In this document: positions 1-13,200 of the stretch, in pieces | Position numbering within the stretch: the stretch's first letter is position 1 | How the letters are laid out: each line of letters starts with the position of its first letter | Assembly: GCF_023973825.1 (NCBI RefSeq) | Contig: NC_090115.1 | Location: 1,116,001-1,180,000, forward strand | Length of the DNA: 64,000 nt | Reading direction: 5' to 3' | Source of the DNA: Plasmodium brasilianum | Taxonomy: Eukaryota; Apicomplexa; Aconoidasida; Haemosporida; Plasmodiidae | Position numbers and translations under genes: made by a program | The notes under the pieces: model-generated | What the model was told of the DNA's origin: nothing | Databases searched by the model: none | Seen by the model: the letters and a program-made list of their open reading frames with translations, nothing else

Positions 1-708
1 GATTCAATGATACTTTATAAATTAAACTTCCTATATATATTTTAAACCATATTATAAAGTTCCTGTATATGAGAAAACTAAAAAACGTATTATATTTCAG
101 AAAAAGCAAAAGTTTTAAAAATTGGATACATTAATTATTGCAATTATTGTACAGTTACAACAATTAATACATTATAAAATAAATAACTCATTTATTCAAA
201 GTGTAATATTCTAGAATAAGAACTGATAATAGGAAAACATTATTAAAGTTAAAAATTACTATCCTTATATACAAGATATTGGAATACATATATATTCTAT
301 ATGTTTAATGCTGTAAATTAAATAAGTATTTCAAAATATTAATATATCATATATTTTTTTTAACATTAAAAAGTTTATATAAAAAAAACTTTTAATTACT
401 TGACTATATTAAATAATTAACGTATACATTTTGAATATTTATGAGTGAATTAGAATTATTGTATATGATTTAATGTCATTTTTTAATCATAATGTAAATA
501 TTAAAAATTTATAATATATTTTTAAAGATGTTTTATTTTGGTCCTCATTATAAAATCTATTTTAGTTATCTATATATTATTATTTACCTAAGAAGAAATA
601 ATAATTAAAAAGTGAAAAAACACATATAGTACGATTTACGTTGAATGTATAATACTTATTATAAATATAATACATTCTGAATATATTACATCTTTAGAAA
701 ACTATATA
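1..708. other. gene-free A+T-rich spacer
   Basis: No gene-like stretch is visible on either strand. The last hundred bases lead into the start of the fam-l/m pseudogene at 709 and presumably held its promoter. The bases just before the ATG (ctatataATGGAAC) resemble those before the starts at 10218 and 41876. Confidence 0.5.
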
Positions 709-1680
709 ATGGAACACAATATATGGTTTTTATTTTTTAAAATTTCTGTATATATAACTTTTACTTGGATATGTCACTTTTACAATGAGAAGGTGCGAAA
801 ACTTTATTGGAATATCTTTGTATTATTTATATTATTACTGTTTATTATTATTAATCCTTTTTTTTTTTTTTTTTTGTATAAGTATATTTTTTCATTTAAA
901 TAAGAACTATTTACATTTTTTTTTCTTTTTAGAATTCTTTAAATAAATATTTAGATAATAAATGTAGTATTGCTAAAAAATTATATACAAAAAATTATCG
1001 ATTATTAGCAAAATATGAGCAGGGTAAGAACTTTTTCATCGTAAATTTTTAATGAAGAAATGCCACATAATGAAATGGCACAAAAAAAGGTATAACTAAT
1101 AATAAAAAAGGGACAAATGGAAAACAAAAACCCTCAAATAGTAGTTCGTTATATATTGAGGAATACGATAGAAATAATGAGAAACGTATATCTGGTATTT
1201 CTAAAGAAAAAAAGCATCCCAGTTTTTAAAAAAAAAATATTTGAAGAACTTGATTATAAAGACTACCTTAAAAACGTCAAGATAAATGATGATAAAAAAT
1301 ATAAATAACTATATCTTAAAAAAAAAAGAATACGAATTGCTTTACTTTTGTTATTTTTCTTGGTATAGATACTACACCTAGTGGATCTTTCATTAGAGAA
1401 AATTACAAAGGGTAGATTATTGGGTTTATTAGGCTTGTTAAACGCCAAAAATGGAACTGTAACTTGAATGTCTACTGTTGACGTAGAGAGGGGTTTGATA
1501 ACGTAGTTCAACATAGGAGAATGCAGTGCATCAAAATCAATAACTCTATCAACTATTTTGTTTTATTGCTTACCTTTATATATATTTGTTGTTATATGTA
1601 TTGTATGGATGGTTTATTACAATAAAAAAGTTATAAAATATGAAAATGTTAAGTTCACAAAAAGAATAAATAAGAAGTAA
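709..1680 (+). pseudogene. fam-l/fam-m exported protein, pseudogene
   Basis: Exon 1 (709-792) encodes a 28-residue signal-peptide-like stretch (MEHNIWFLFF.., ending CHFYNEK). It is followed by a GT donor at 793 and a polypyrimidine-AG acceptor at 931-932. Exon 2 starts at 933 and reads NSLNKYLDNKC..NYRLLAKYEQ, with an R-L-L-A-K export-like motif. The frame then stops at 1050-1052. Pieces of the family continue in other frames: NEEMPHNE near 1050, IFEELDYKDYLKN near 1237-1275, a hydrophobic stretch near 1325, and the tail VIKYENVKF..NKK, which ends at 1680. Several frameshifts and stops make this a clear pseudogene. Family membership rests on the order of the motifs matching the intact gene at 41876. 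The product would have been exported into the host red cell; its function is unknown. I cannot decide between fam-l and fam-m. Confidence 0.8.
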
Positions 1681-4600
1681 TAAGAATTTTTCTGTAAAGA
1701 TGAATTTAACATATAGTCATATATTTAGTGATATATTTAACAATTATAGCAACGAATATGTTTGTTTTATAATTACACATATATATACGGGTGTTTCATA
1801 GGGGGTAGTAGTAATGTACATTCTTATTTCTTTTGTTAATTTGAATTTTTTACTGTTTGAATAATTTTCAATTTTTATTTTAAAAAATTATTTCAGATTA
1901 AATAAATATTTTGTCTATATATATATATTCATGTTAAAGTAGATTTTATAAATAAAATATATATATGAGTTAAAATTAATATATAATGGAATAATTTATA
2001 TAATTTTAGTAGTGTTTCTTTCCATTTCATTAATAATTTGCTTTTTTTTTATCAATTCTAAAATGATTATTTATTTAGGTTATATAAAAAATGTATTATA
2101 ATTGTTAACCATAAATATGTTTTTTTGCATTCAGTGTGTGTACATGAATACTTATGTTTTACAATGATTTGTTTATATTATTTTTCTTTTTTTCAGAGAA
2201 AAAAGAATGTTATTATTTATTCTATAAAATATATTTTATGCGAAATAGTTATAAAAATTATTAATTGTAAAAATCGTTTTAACACACTTAATTTTTTATA
2301 CAGTCTAAATGTAAAAACTTTTATATATCGAAATAATGTAATTCTTAGTTATATATTATTTTTAACTGTTTACAAACTTGGAGATTCTAAATAATTACAA
2401 TTAAGTGAATTTCTTAGACCAAATGAAGTATTACTTTTGTAAATCTTAGTGCTATTTACCCAATATTTAGCAAATTACATTAAAATATATTATATTGAAA
2501 ATTTATATTTAAGTATATATATATATATTCTATTTATTTTTTATATCATTAAGGGATTAAATAATTGGATAATAATTAAAAAATATTAATGGAGAGTTTG
2601 TTGAATTTTGTTCTAAATATCATTTATTTAGGATTAAATAATTGAAGGTTCATATATCATATCGTAATATAATATGTTCTATTATTTTCGTATTTTACCA
2701 AAAATTACATTAAATATATTGAAATAACATCACATAATACAAAATGTTCGGGTTATGTTATATTATAAGTTTTTTTAGACTACTTAAACACTCTAACATT
2801 AATGCCTTAATATATTTTTTTTAAATATATTCTTTATACTTTTAAAATATTATAATTTTTATTTATATTCGGAAAAGAGGATAAAACACGAATATACTTA
2901 ATGAATATCTATAAATTATTACAGAAATATATAAATATTCCTATTGAGGATGAATGCTAAAAATTATGTTGAATAAATGTTAAGTATTAATAGGAAAATA
3001 GTTATATATTACGAAAAAACTATATATGTGTGTACATATTTTAAATTAAATATATAAAAATTATATAAAGGATAACGACGGATTTACAAAAAAATATATA
3101 CATTAAAGTTCAGGTTATAATAAATTGTGTTTTGGAATATAAATAAATTCTCATATTTCATAATAGTAGCAAAAATAAATAAAAATAGAACAATATACTT
3201 ATTATATATATTGTAACTTGATAATCTAAAAAAGCATATATTAGAGTAAAAAAAGAATTTAATAATAAATATTTTTTAATAGATAGTATATTATATATAG
3301 AGAAAATTTTATAATGAATTAAAAAATATATATATATTAATGAATATGCTTTATATATTAAATAATTTTTACTTATTATTAAGAAAAAAGTTTATGTGGT
3401 ATATTTCAATATTTTTAATGTAAATATAATTGCAAAATAAAACTTATCTTTATTAAAAATTACATATATTAAAAAATATCCTTAAAAAAATTAAATTCTT
3501 TAAAAAAAAGTAAATAATTTTATTTAATGACATTTTAATAGAACATTGCATTTTTTATATTTTGAAAAAAGTTTGTGATGTATATACATAATTAATTTAG
3601 TATATAAATTTATATTATTTTTACATTAAGATCATTATTATATTTACTTAAACAAAATTATCATATTTGTAGCATAAAAAGTAAATAATAGTAAAATACA
3701 TTGTAGCGTTATCGTATATAATTGAAAATAAATTTATATTTTTTTCAAATATTTGTAATTACAATATAAAGAAAAAGAATTTTAAAAAGTACTTATTTTT
3801 AGAGTATATTTTATTTTTATAATTTAATTGCAAAAATTCTAAGTTTTGTTTTGGAAAATAAATTAATCGCTTTCATAGAAAAATCACTATGAAAAAAAAA
3901 AAAAAAGAGAGAATAAAAAAGTACCTGAGACGAATTTTAGAGCAATAAGCTTTAAAAATATAATTTGCAATAATTGAATATTATATATTAGTTTATTCAT
4001 TACTAAAATACATTGTCTCTATAAATTCATTATTTTTAACATTTTTGGTGTTCATTAAGGATATACAATTATGTAAAAATATTAGTAATGTTATAATATT
4101 TATATAATACTACTTTATATAAGAGAATATTATCTAACTGGTTAATTTTATTTTTGATGAAAAAATTATATTCACACAAGATAAATTTGAAGTCATTATG
4201 AACATAAAAAAATCATTTGAAGTAACACTTAATATATTACTTAAAGATATTTAGTAATATTTTATATTTACATTATTTAAAAAAAAGAAAGAAATTCCCC
4301 TTTTATACTTATGACAATTTTTCTTATACTTATATTTAGATAAATATAACATGAAATTGAGCAATATTCAGAAATATGTTAATTTTCGTACAAAATTTAG
4401 ATTTTCAATATTTATATTATTGCATGAGGGCATATGACATTATTATATTTAACTTCATGGATTTTATATATGAATTATTATAAGAATTGATAATAGTAAT
4501 AAAAATAATAAGAAAGTTTATATTTCTTTTTGGTTTTATGGAATAAAATGGATTTTATACTTTCTGCTATTTTATACAAAACTATAGTTTATATCATTCT

Positions 4601-5465
4601 AGAATTATATAATTAATCGGTACGGTATTTTTTATTTATTTGAAATTTAGTTTTCTAAAGAATATTTTATGTTATATTAATCTCTAAATTCATGAGTAAA
4701 TGTTGCATGTATTTATAATAATGTAAACATAATTTTATGGTGAAATGATCAAGTAATACTTTTACAGATAAAATATACTACTGGAGCGATAGAAATGTTT
4801 GGATTAATAAATTTTTTGAATTATACGTGATAATAGGTAAAAAAATTTAAGAATTATTCAATTATTATTTTATGTCATATATATCTAACTATAAGAACAA
4901 TTATATAATATATATATTACTGTTTTTTTGCTTCCGATTTATGTCCTAATAAATGATATATTAAAGCACTTAGGTTAAAATGTAGTATGGGTTTTTCGTT
5001 ATCTATGAATTATTATTAAATAAAAAAGTTTATTACTTTTATTATTATTATTATTATAAATAAATTATATTTATCAAAAATACTTTGAATAAGTATTTTG
5101 AAAAAAGTAAAATTTCATAGTACGCGATATTTTCTTTGAATTCTTATTTAAATGGCACTTTATTCTTTAAGACATATATTATAAGTAATTAATACAAAAA
5201 ATATATAAAGATCAATTTTCCTAGCATTTTTATATTAAAAATGGTTTTGCATTTTTTTAGTTATTAAAAGAAGTATTATTTAAAAATTTCTATGTATTTA
5301 TTTTATTATTAATAATTAATAAAAAATTTATATTTTATTTTCTTAAGTTTTGCGGGAAAACATATAAATATTGATATGTTTTAACATAAAATATAAACAA
5401 CTATGTGCGGGAATATTAAAATTTCTTATGGATAATTTAATCACATCTATTATTCTTTTGTAAGG
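1681..5465. other. gene-poor spacer with a fam-type 3' flank
   Basis: The first 200 bp hold a 3'-flank element shared with the gene at 20463 (see 1801-1856). The rest is low-complexity A+T-rich sequence, with an A-run at about 3893-3906 and an ATT repeat at 5040-5057. A 90-codon open stretch at 2125-2394 has no recognisable motif, and I do not call it a gene. The region before 5466 should contain the pir promoter. Confidence 0.45.
1801..1856 (+). repeat. 3'-flank element shared with the 20463 gene
   Basis: The sequence GTAGTAATGTAC, then a short T-rich spacer, then TTTTGTTAATTTGAA lies about 125 bp after the end of the pseudogene at 709-1680. The same arrangement is at 21394-21441, about 115 bp after the stop of the gene at 20463. 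It is probably a conserved 3' UTR or polyadenylation region, or a relic of duplicated gene cassettes. The similarity was found by eye. Confidence 0.55.
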
Positions 5466-6430
5466 ATGGTGGTAAGTATATAATTATACATTTAATATAC
5501 CTAAAAATTTTTATGAACTAATTTGAATATTATGACGCATATGTTATTTCTTATTAATGTCTTAAACTTTTTTTTGCACTTGTATTATTTTACTTTATTT
5601 CGTTTTATTTTTTTACTTTAACTTTTTAGAAATTAGAAACAAGTAAAAAAGAAAAATTGAGACTTTTTTTTGAAGAAGATTATGGACCTTCTGATTTTAA
5701 TGAAAAATTTCCGTCATTTTCTTTATTAGAGGATAAATATAAAGATTTATATAAAATTTGTTACATACTTTATGATAATTTCAAAAATAGACAAGTATAT
5801 CCAGGGTTAATTGATTGCACTGGTAGTGAATGTGGTAGTTTTAGTATTAGTGATGATGATTACTGTGAGTTATTGAATGAATGGTTAAACAACAAAAAAA
5901 ATAAATATATAATTGAAGGATCTAATTGTGAAGAAAGCGCACAAGTATGGGAAAATCACATTGAGGTATTGTGGGAACAAATTAAAATATATATAAATGA
6001 TAAGTTCTTGTGTGAAAGAAATAAAACTATCTATAGTTGTTCTATTTCACCTGAATTTAAGACTGCTTCACCTGATTTGAAGACTTCTTTATCTGTGGGT
6101 TTTACATTTCTGGGAACTTGTCTTATTAGTTTTTTTTTTTTGTATAAGGTATTATATGAATTATCGTTAAAAATAATAAAATTTTAGAACAAAGATTGGG
6201 CTTAATTTTTATTTAAATAATATTATTAATATATACGTACATAATATATTTCATTATTTTTTCATATTATATAATAGTTTAGTCCCCTTGGTCCCTGGAT
6301 TAACAATAATATAAATAAAAAGAAAAGAATAACAAAAAACATATTTTCTGAAGAATCATCTGGATCATTAGAAAGATCTTCTAAAAATAGAGAAATTACT
6401 ATAGGTTATCATTTTGTAGAAGATTCGTAA
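5466..6430 (+). CDS. pir: PIR protein (variant surface/exported antigen)
   Basis: Three exons join in phase 0. Exon 1 is 5466-5471 (ATG GTG, donor GTAAGT). Exon 2 is 5630-6148. Exon 3 is 6278-6430, ending in TAA. The product is about 225 residues. Exon 2 is cysteine-rich (CYILYDNF, DYCELL, NCEES, FLCER, YSCS) and ends in a membrane segment, TFLGTCLISFFFLYK, at about residues 156-175. Exon 3 begins FSPLGPWIN followed by a basic stretch. This is the classic pir tail (YKFTPxGSWL..) after the membrane span, with an acidic, serine-rich C-terminus. The pir superfamily encodes variant proteins of infected erythrocytes; individual functions are mostly unknown. The protein is short for the family (usually about 250-350 residues), so part of the extracellular domain may be missing. 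No frame break is seen. The two-codon first exon is the least certain part. Confidence 0.85.
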
Positions 6431-9021
6431 TTTATATATAATGTGTTTTGGTGGTTTCTTTCATAATAATATGAAGAATGAAAAGGTTAATACCTGGAAT
6501 GTTCCACTGTTCAATAAAAAAAACAATAAATAATATAATTACCATATAAGTAACATATATTTAAGTTTCAAAAATAATGCTTTACTCATATTATTATACG
6601 TTATTCATAATAATGTTATTTTGAACATAATTTATTACAAATAATTCTATAATATTACAGATTAGCAAAGAAATTTAGGATTAATATAACATATTTTACT
6701 TAATAAAATATATAATTATTTAGAAAAACATAATTAGCTATATTTCTGGTATACTATTCTCTATAAAATATTACTAAAAAGTTTATATGCCTCTTGCAGT
6801 CACTTGAATCTATAGGGGATAATATATTTTATATTGCCATCTGCTTCCGTTGTTATCATTTTTATGAGTTGAGTATTATTTTATTAAATAAATAAAAAAA
6901 CAACTATAGGATATATTAATTTTAATATACAAATTTTTAATAAGTTTTCTAAAATAATTTTAAATAAATAGAAAAAAAACATGATGAAAAAATTATTTTT
7001 TCAAGAATATTAATAATATACTTTCTAGTTTAATTAAATTAAATATTTATATAAAATATATAATATATATTATGTTATGAAGTTATATAAATAACATATA
7101 TTTTATTTTTTATAAATGAAATAATTATAATAAAATATATTATCATTTTTTTCAATTACTTATATTATTCATGTATTTTTACTCTATATAATAGAAACAA
7201 TAATAAATAATAATATTTCTCTTAAAAAAGTAAGGAAATGATAATGAATAATTCTAATAAATATTTATCTATATATCGATGTTATATATATACATTATTA
7301 TTATTCGTATTATAGATTATATATTCAGCGTAACGGTAATATCGAGAATTAATTATCTTAATATTTCTTATATATATAACTGTATATTTATATTTAATTT
7401 TAAAGTGAAATATTATTTTTACTAATACATGTGTATGGAATATATTTTCATTACTTTTCTATATATTCGTATTTAATATATTTATATATATATTTATTTT
7501 TTTACGTAAATATTTAGGAGAATTATATATAAGAAATAGGCAAAAGAAAAAAGATCGGAAATATATATGTAATGAAAAATTATTATGTGATCCATCTGTT
7601 TTATTATAACTTTATTAATTATTATGATGTATTAATTTTAATTTTATACATGTCTTCTATATAAATAAACTGTATATCTATATGAGATGAATTATTTTAT
7701 TAATATTAACATTTCATTAATAATAATTTAGTTATTACTTATATTACTTTATTTATATTGTCTGGTATGTACTCATTGGAAAACACAGAATGCATATTCC
7801 ATGTAATTAAATGAATATTATTTTAAAAACAAAACTATGTTGTCCAATGTAGTTATTGAATGTGGCATATTAATATAACTTATATTAATTAATTAATTTT
7901 ATTAAGTATAAATAAAGTTGTCTAAAAATCAAATATTATCCTTTTTAAAATATGAAATTTCAAATGAAATATATTGTTAAATAATAGAAAATTTAGAAAA
8001 TAGAAAAATAATAAATGACATAATGACGCATGAAATAATTCATAAATCTTTTGAATATATTTATAAAAATAAAGATCTATGTAAAGATAAAATAATAAGT
8101 AAACATTAACAACGTCAAATTCATTCAGCGGACGTACAATATAAATAAAATATTATATTATAAATATTGTAAAATAAAAAATGAATACGAAAGGATAACT
8201 TATAAGAGGAGAAATTTATGAAATTGATATAAAAAAAGGAATTCATGAAATTACAAATATCTTATATAATTTTTAGATAATTGGAAAACATTAAAGAATA
8301 AATAAATAACAAATAGCAATTAGCTATCTGACATTTTTCCTCATATATAATACATTTTTTTATGATTTTATGAATATCATTTTAAATTATGTTTAAATTA
8401 TCATAAGTAAAAATATATACATAAGTTATATTCTTAAATTTAATAATTGTAAACATATATTATTAACATAAATTATAAATATGACTACTGATACATAATT
8501 AATTATCTTGAAAAAATTTAAGAGCATTTATTATATTTTATTGAAATAAAAAATAAATGGAACTATGAAAACTAGGTGATGAAAAAGATTAATAATTCTA
8601 AAAATTTAGAATAACAAGATATAATTTTAATATAAAGGAAAATAATTCCATATATAATGCAAAATATGCACAACTATATTACGTATTATACATAGCATAT
8701 ATATCGTGTGTTTTTTATAAACACGTATTTACGAAAGTAATGTTTTAAGGAAATACATAATATAATATAATTAATGTTATCATAAATAACAATAAAATCA
8801 TACTATATATGTATTAAATTATTTCTAATATTTCAATATGGAAGGTATTATATATTTAGAACCACAAATAAATAAATCATTCTTATAAGAAGATACACTA
8901 TTTTTTTATATTTTATCCATATATTTTATTTTTAATAACATTAAATGTCATAATATATTATTACAATATATTCATTTATGAAAATAATATATATACGCTC
9001 ACAAAAGATTTTTGTTTTAGG
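6431..9021. other. gene-free spacer with possible coding relics
   Basis: No intact gene is seen. Two plus-strand stretches have coding-like composition but no identity. At 7409-7609 a hydrophobic stretch is followed by LRKYLGELYIRNRQKKKD. At 7984-8148 charged residues (HEIIHKSFEYIYKNKDLCKD) run in one frame with stops. The second could be the body of the pir-like remnant whose last exon is proposed at 9022. The rest is low-complexity A+T. Confidence 0.3.
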
Positions 9022-9189
9022 GTGAGGAATGCTGATAAAAAATAATCAAAATCTGTTAGTGCAAAATTAACTTCTAGAAAAAATTCTATGTATCATGTTA
9101 ATAATATTGAGTATTTTAGTTATTTACCAAGACAAAGAAGTATATATATAGTTATTTTTCTATTATTTTACTTTCTTTATTGTTGATTA
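9022..9189 (+). pseudogene. possible pir 3' exon remnant
   Basis: A good acceptor (TTTTTGTTTTAG, ending 9020) is followed by one frame reading VRNADKK, a TAA, then SKSVSAKLTSRKNS, MYHVNNIEYFSYLPRQRS and a short hydrophobic run to a stop at 9187. The basic start and the NNIEYFSYLP-type ending resemble the last exon of some pir genes, but I am not certain of the family. One in-frame stop (9043-9045) and no confident upstream exon make it a relic. Confidence 0.35.
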
Positions 9190-10217
9190 AATTTATTTTA
9201 TATAAATTTATATTATATTTTGGATATAAAATAATAAGAAAAAATATGCTTTTACACCATTGAATGAATGCAGAAATAAATTACTGAAATAGTTTTATTT
9301 TTATTACAATCCATTTAATACTAAAATTATTGTTTTGTTTTGTTTTTTTTATATTATATTATATTAAAATCTCTTCTGAATACAGATTTTTCATTAAGAT
9401 ATAGAGAATAGTAAGGTCGCAGAATTTATATATATTTCGTTAATAAATAGTAAGAATACGCTTAGTTATTATAATTTTCAATAATTAATATGCATAAAAA
9501 AAAAAAACCTATAATTTATTTACTTTTAAAATATATATGTTTTTATAGATTTGATGATATCATATAAATTTCACTTTTTATATATATTAAAGAGAATGAA
9601 GGAATGAGTATGTTATGATTAATATATCATAGAATGCTGTATAAAATATGTTTTCTTCATTTATTGTAATATTTATTCTATTATTATTAAATTTAATATT
9701 TCTGAGAAATAATATTTGTTTTTTAAATATTTATATAAATTAAAAAAAGAAATCAAGAAATATAGTTAAAATTTATTATTATTATTATAGTATATAAAAA
9801 ATTGCATTTCCTATATTCTGTATATTCCATATACTACTTAAACTCCATATGTTGAAATATTAAGAAATCATATATTATGTTCTTATATTATCATTAGTAT
9901 AAATAAAGAAAACTGTAAAAATACTATATTATACTAAATAATTATTGTATATATTTTTAATATGAATAAATGAATTCAAATTATATTGTTCAAATGAATT
10001 ATATTTTTATAAATAACACTTTTATAAAAATTTTACAGTATTTATATAAAGTTACGTTTCATATATTCTGTTGTAAATAACGTTATAATTCCATAAATTT
10101 TATTAATTTTTTTATAAATTAAATATATAATTAGAGTGTCTCTTATATTAAAAATAATATTATATTATTGTTTATATTTTTCATACTAAATGCATTACAA
10201 TATTGAATATCTATATA
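9190..10217. other. gene-free spacer, upstream flank of the 10218 gene
   Basis: This is A+T-rich sequence with no coding-like frame on either strand. It contains T- and A-runs (around 9340 and 9497) and the presumed promoter of the gene starting at 10218. Confidence 0.45.
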
Positions 10218-11162
10218 ATGGGACAAAAAATTAGATTACCGTTATTTATTAAAGGTAGAATGTTAATCCATTTAGGTTGGATATATTATTATTATATTTG
10301 TATGGTATGATAATAATAATTCAGTTTATCTGTATTTCTTATATTTTTCACTATAAACTTTTATTATTTATTTTAGTGTAAGTTTGTACATTTGATTAAA
10401 TTATAATTTTATTTTTTTATTAGAGCACTCTAAAAGAATCTTTGGATGAAAGTTACAATGATTGTAGAAAATTATATAAAAGAAATTTTCGTTTACTCTC
10501 AAAATATAAGAAGAATAAGGATTCAAGTATTGTATGTTTAAATGAAGTGATACGCAATGAAGTGTACGATAAGAATGACATATGTAATAATGAAAACATG
10601 AATACAGAAAAAGGAAAGCAAATGAACAGGAGTTCGTCAAAGATTGGAGGATGCAATAAATCATATATAAAAAAAAAATCTTGTGTTTTTGAAACCAAAA
10701 AATTTTCTCGTTTAGAAAAAAAAAATATTCAAAGAACTAAATTTCATAGATTTTCTTAAAAATAACAGAACTATTAGCGATAAAGTTTACAAGAAAATAG
10801 TACGTAAAAAAATTGCATTACGAATTTCATTACCATTATTACTGTTGGTATTGCTATCAATATCTATCTTATTAGATAGATTATTGGGTCGCGGACTTGT
10901 TAAAGGATTATTTGAAGTTGTAAATATATGTGCAGGGGGAACATGGAAAGAATCTTTTCTAACAATTTTGAAAGGTTCTTCATTTTCTTGGTTGTTTAAT
11001 GTACCAGAAGGAGTAACGAAGTATGCTTACATAACGAGATTCTTTGCTGTTCTAATATATTGCACATCCTTTTTTATATTAGGAATAACAATTATATTAG
11101 GGATTCTTTATTACCATAAAAAAGTTAAAAAATATGAAAAAATTAAGTTCAGAAAAAGGTAA
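10218..11162 (+). pseudogene. fam-l/fam-m exported protein, frame broken in an A-run
   Basis: Exon 1 is 10218-10304 (29 codons, start MGQKIRLPLFIK, donor GTATGA). Exon 2 starts at 10424 after TTTTTTATTAG. The family motifs are in order: RNFRLLSKYKK (export-like R-L-L-S-K), SCVFETKKFSRLEKK, IFKELNFIDFLKNNRTIS, two membrane segments (SLPLLLLVLLSISILL and VLIYCTSFFILGITIILG), and the tail ILYYHKKVKKYEKIKFRKR before TAA at 11160-11162. The only break is the A-run at 10716-10725. It has ten A where the family frame needs nine, so the upstream frame stops at 10757-10759. The rest is intact, so this is either a very recent pseudogene or a one-base assembly error in a homopolymer. The signal peptide is less hydrophobic than in its relatives. 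The protein would be exported to the red cell; function unknown. Confidence 0.85.
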
Positions 11163-13200
11163 AATGTTTATTGAATAATTAGTTTCTTTTTATAATAAAG
11201 ACATTAATATGAAAAAAAATATATGATATTTTTAGTTATATACTAATTAAATATAAATATAATTGCTTAAATTTTATAAATTCATTCACTTATATACAGT
11301 CTTCCCTATACAAAACTGTAAAAAGATGTATTTCTTATAATTTTGTTAATTTCAATGTTTCATTGTTTTTAAATAAGTATTCAAAAGTTTTTTTTTTTTT
11401 TTTTTTTTGCTTTATTTACTATAATGTCTTAATATATTAGTATTTATTTATGTAAATTCATTTAAGCTATATATTTATATATGCTTTTAAATAAACATAA
11501 GAACAATTTTTAAAATTTTTGATGTAGTATATTTACACTTAGTAAATTAGAGGTTTATACTCGTCAATTAAATATTTGATATTTTAGTTACTTATTTATG
11601 AATAAAACAAGAATATTTAAAGAAGATAAATTCAGAAAGAACTTTATGTTGTTGATACAAACATTAATTAATAATATTCATCTAGTATAGTGTGAATATT
11701 CGTTAACTGTAGGTTATTTAATGTAAATATATATTTTATTATATATGTTGTCCATTAAAGGTGGAAATAATGCGTATATAATTGATAAGATTTATTCAAA
11801 TATTATATATATCTTAATAATAGTTTAAGTAATATAATCTTATTATTCATTATAAATAATATATATTAATTATATCTAGTGCAAAAAGATATAAGTTTTT
11901 TTTTTGCATTATATTAAGAAATCATTATTTATAATTAATATACGTAATGCACTTATTTTTATTTACTGTTGTACCTTAATACCATGTGCAGAATTTAGAT
12001 ATTATTATAAAGCATTTTTCAATGTAAAATAATATTATATACTAAATTTTTTAAAAGCAAAGAAATAGTAAAAATAAAAAAAAAAGATAAATAAAAAAAA
12101 AATTTATTATTTTTCTACTAGTCTTAGTTTTACATATCAGTTCAATATACCAGAACATAAATTTATGTGCTTAACATTAATTTTTTTTAAACATTGTTAA
12201 TTTTTAAATATAATAAAATTTATATTATATTTTACATAGGTGGAATAATAATGAAATAATAAATAAAAATAAACTCTCTTATTTTGATTATAAATATATT
12301 GCACGTATAATTTAATACAGTAAAAAGAAAATTAATTTTATTAAAGGAAAAATAAATTTAACTTGGTCACATAATTAAACTTATAAAGCATGTTAAACAA
12401 TTTAAAAAGTTATTAAGTACATACCTTTAGGAAAAAATTTTTATAATGGAATTTTCACAATGTTTTTTTAGAAGAGTTATGTATTAAATTTATATATTAT
12501 CAAATAAAAGAAAAGTAATATCAAAAAAAAAGAACATAGAATGTTTTTATAAAATTCAAAAGATAAGGAGTATTTATATTTAACATAGTCTAAAAATAAT
12601 TTATTTTACCTAAGGTATGAAATAGTATGTATTTGAAACTATTTAAAAACAAAAACAAATAACAGAAAAAAAAACAGAAAAAACAAAATACGTAGGAAAA
12701 TTTTGATGGTTTAAAGAAATGACTCATTAAATAAATAAAACCATATGAATTGTACATTATTATATTAATTTTATCAAATATTTATATTAATATACTGAAC
12801 ACGTATAAACAGGATTGTATCATATATATATTTATACTAGACTTCATGATAAGAACAAAATTTTCATTAAAATTACGCTATTTCTGTTAATTTAAATATT
12901 TATATAAATCTAATTGTGTATAATGTATATATAAATGTATATTAGAGTATATGTATTAAACTGATGTGAGTGAAAAATACAAAATAAAAATGGAACATGC
13001 AAAAATTTATAAGCATTACGAATATAAATTTTTCGTACTATGTGTAAAAATATGTATGATATAAAATACCTTACATATAATAAAATAACTATTAAAAAGT
13101 ACATCTTTTAAATATGTAATGTAATTTACTATAAATTATCTTGATTTAAAAATTATTTTTATAAAACCAATATATTTTATAAAACTAGGGTACTTGTGAC
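11163..13200. other. gene-free spacer between convergent genes
   Basis: This is the shared 3' flank of the plus-strand gene at 10218 and the minus-strand pseudogene at 13954. A T-run lies at about 11390-11408. A sequence near 11560-11572 (TTATACTCGTC) weakly resembles the downstream element seen after other fam genes. A 64-codon open stretch at 12910-13104 (-) is isoleucine/tyrosine-rich without motifs and is not called. Confidence 0.4.

Noticed and set aside
2125..2394. Ninety-codon open stretch (+)
   Set aside because: It has no splice context, motif or recognisable family, and is mostly I/Y/F/N/K. It sits in the 3' flank of a pseudogene and is probably chance.
12910..13104. 64-codon open stretch (-)
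   Set aside because: It ends in a run of I/Y repeats from an AT dinucleotide tract and has no motif.
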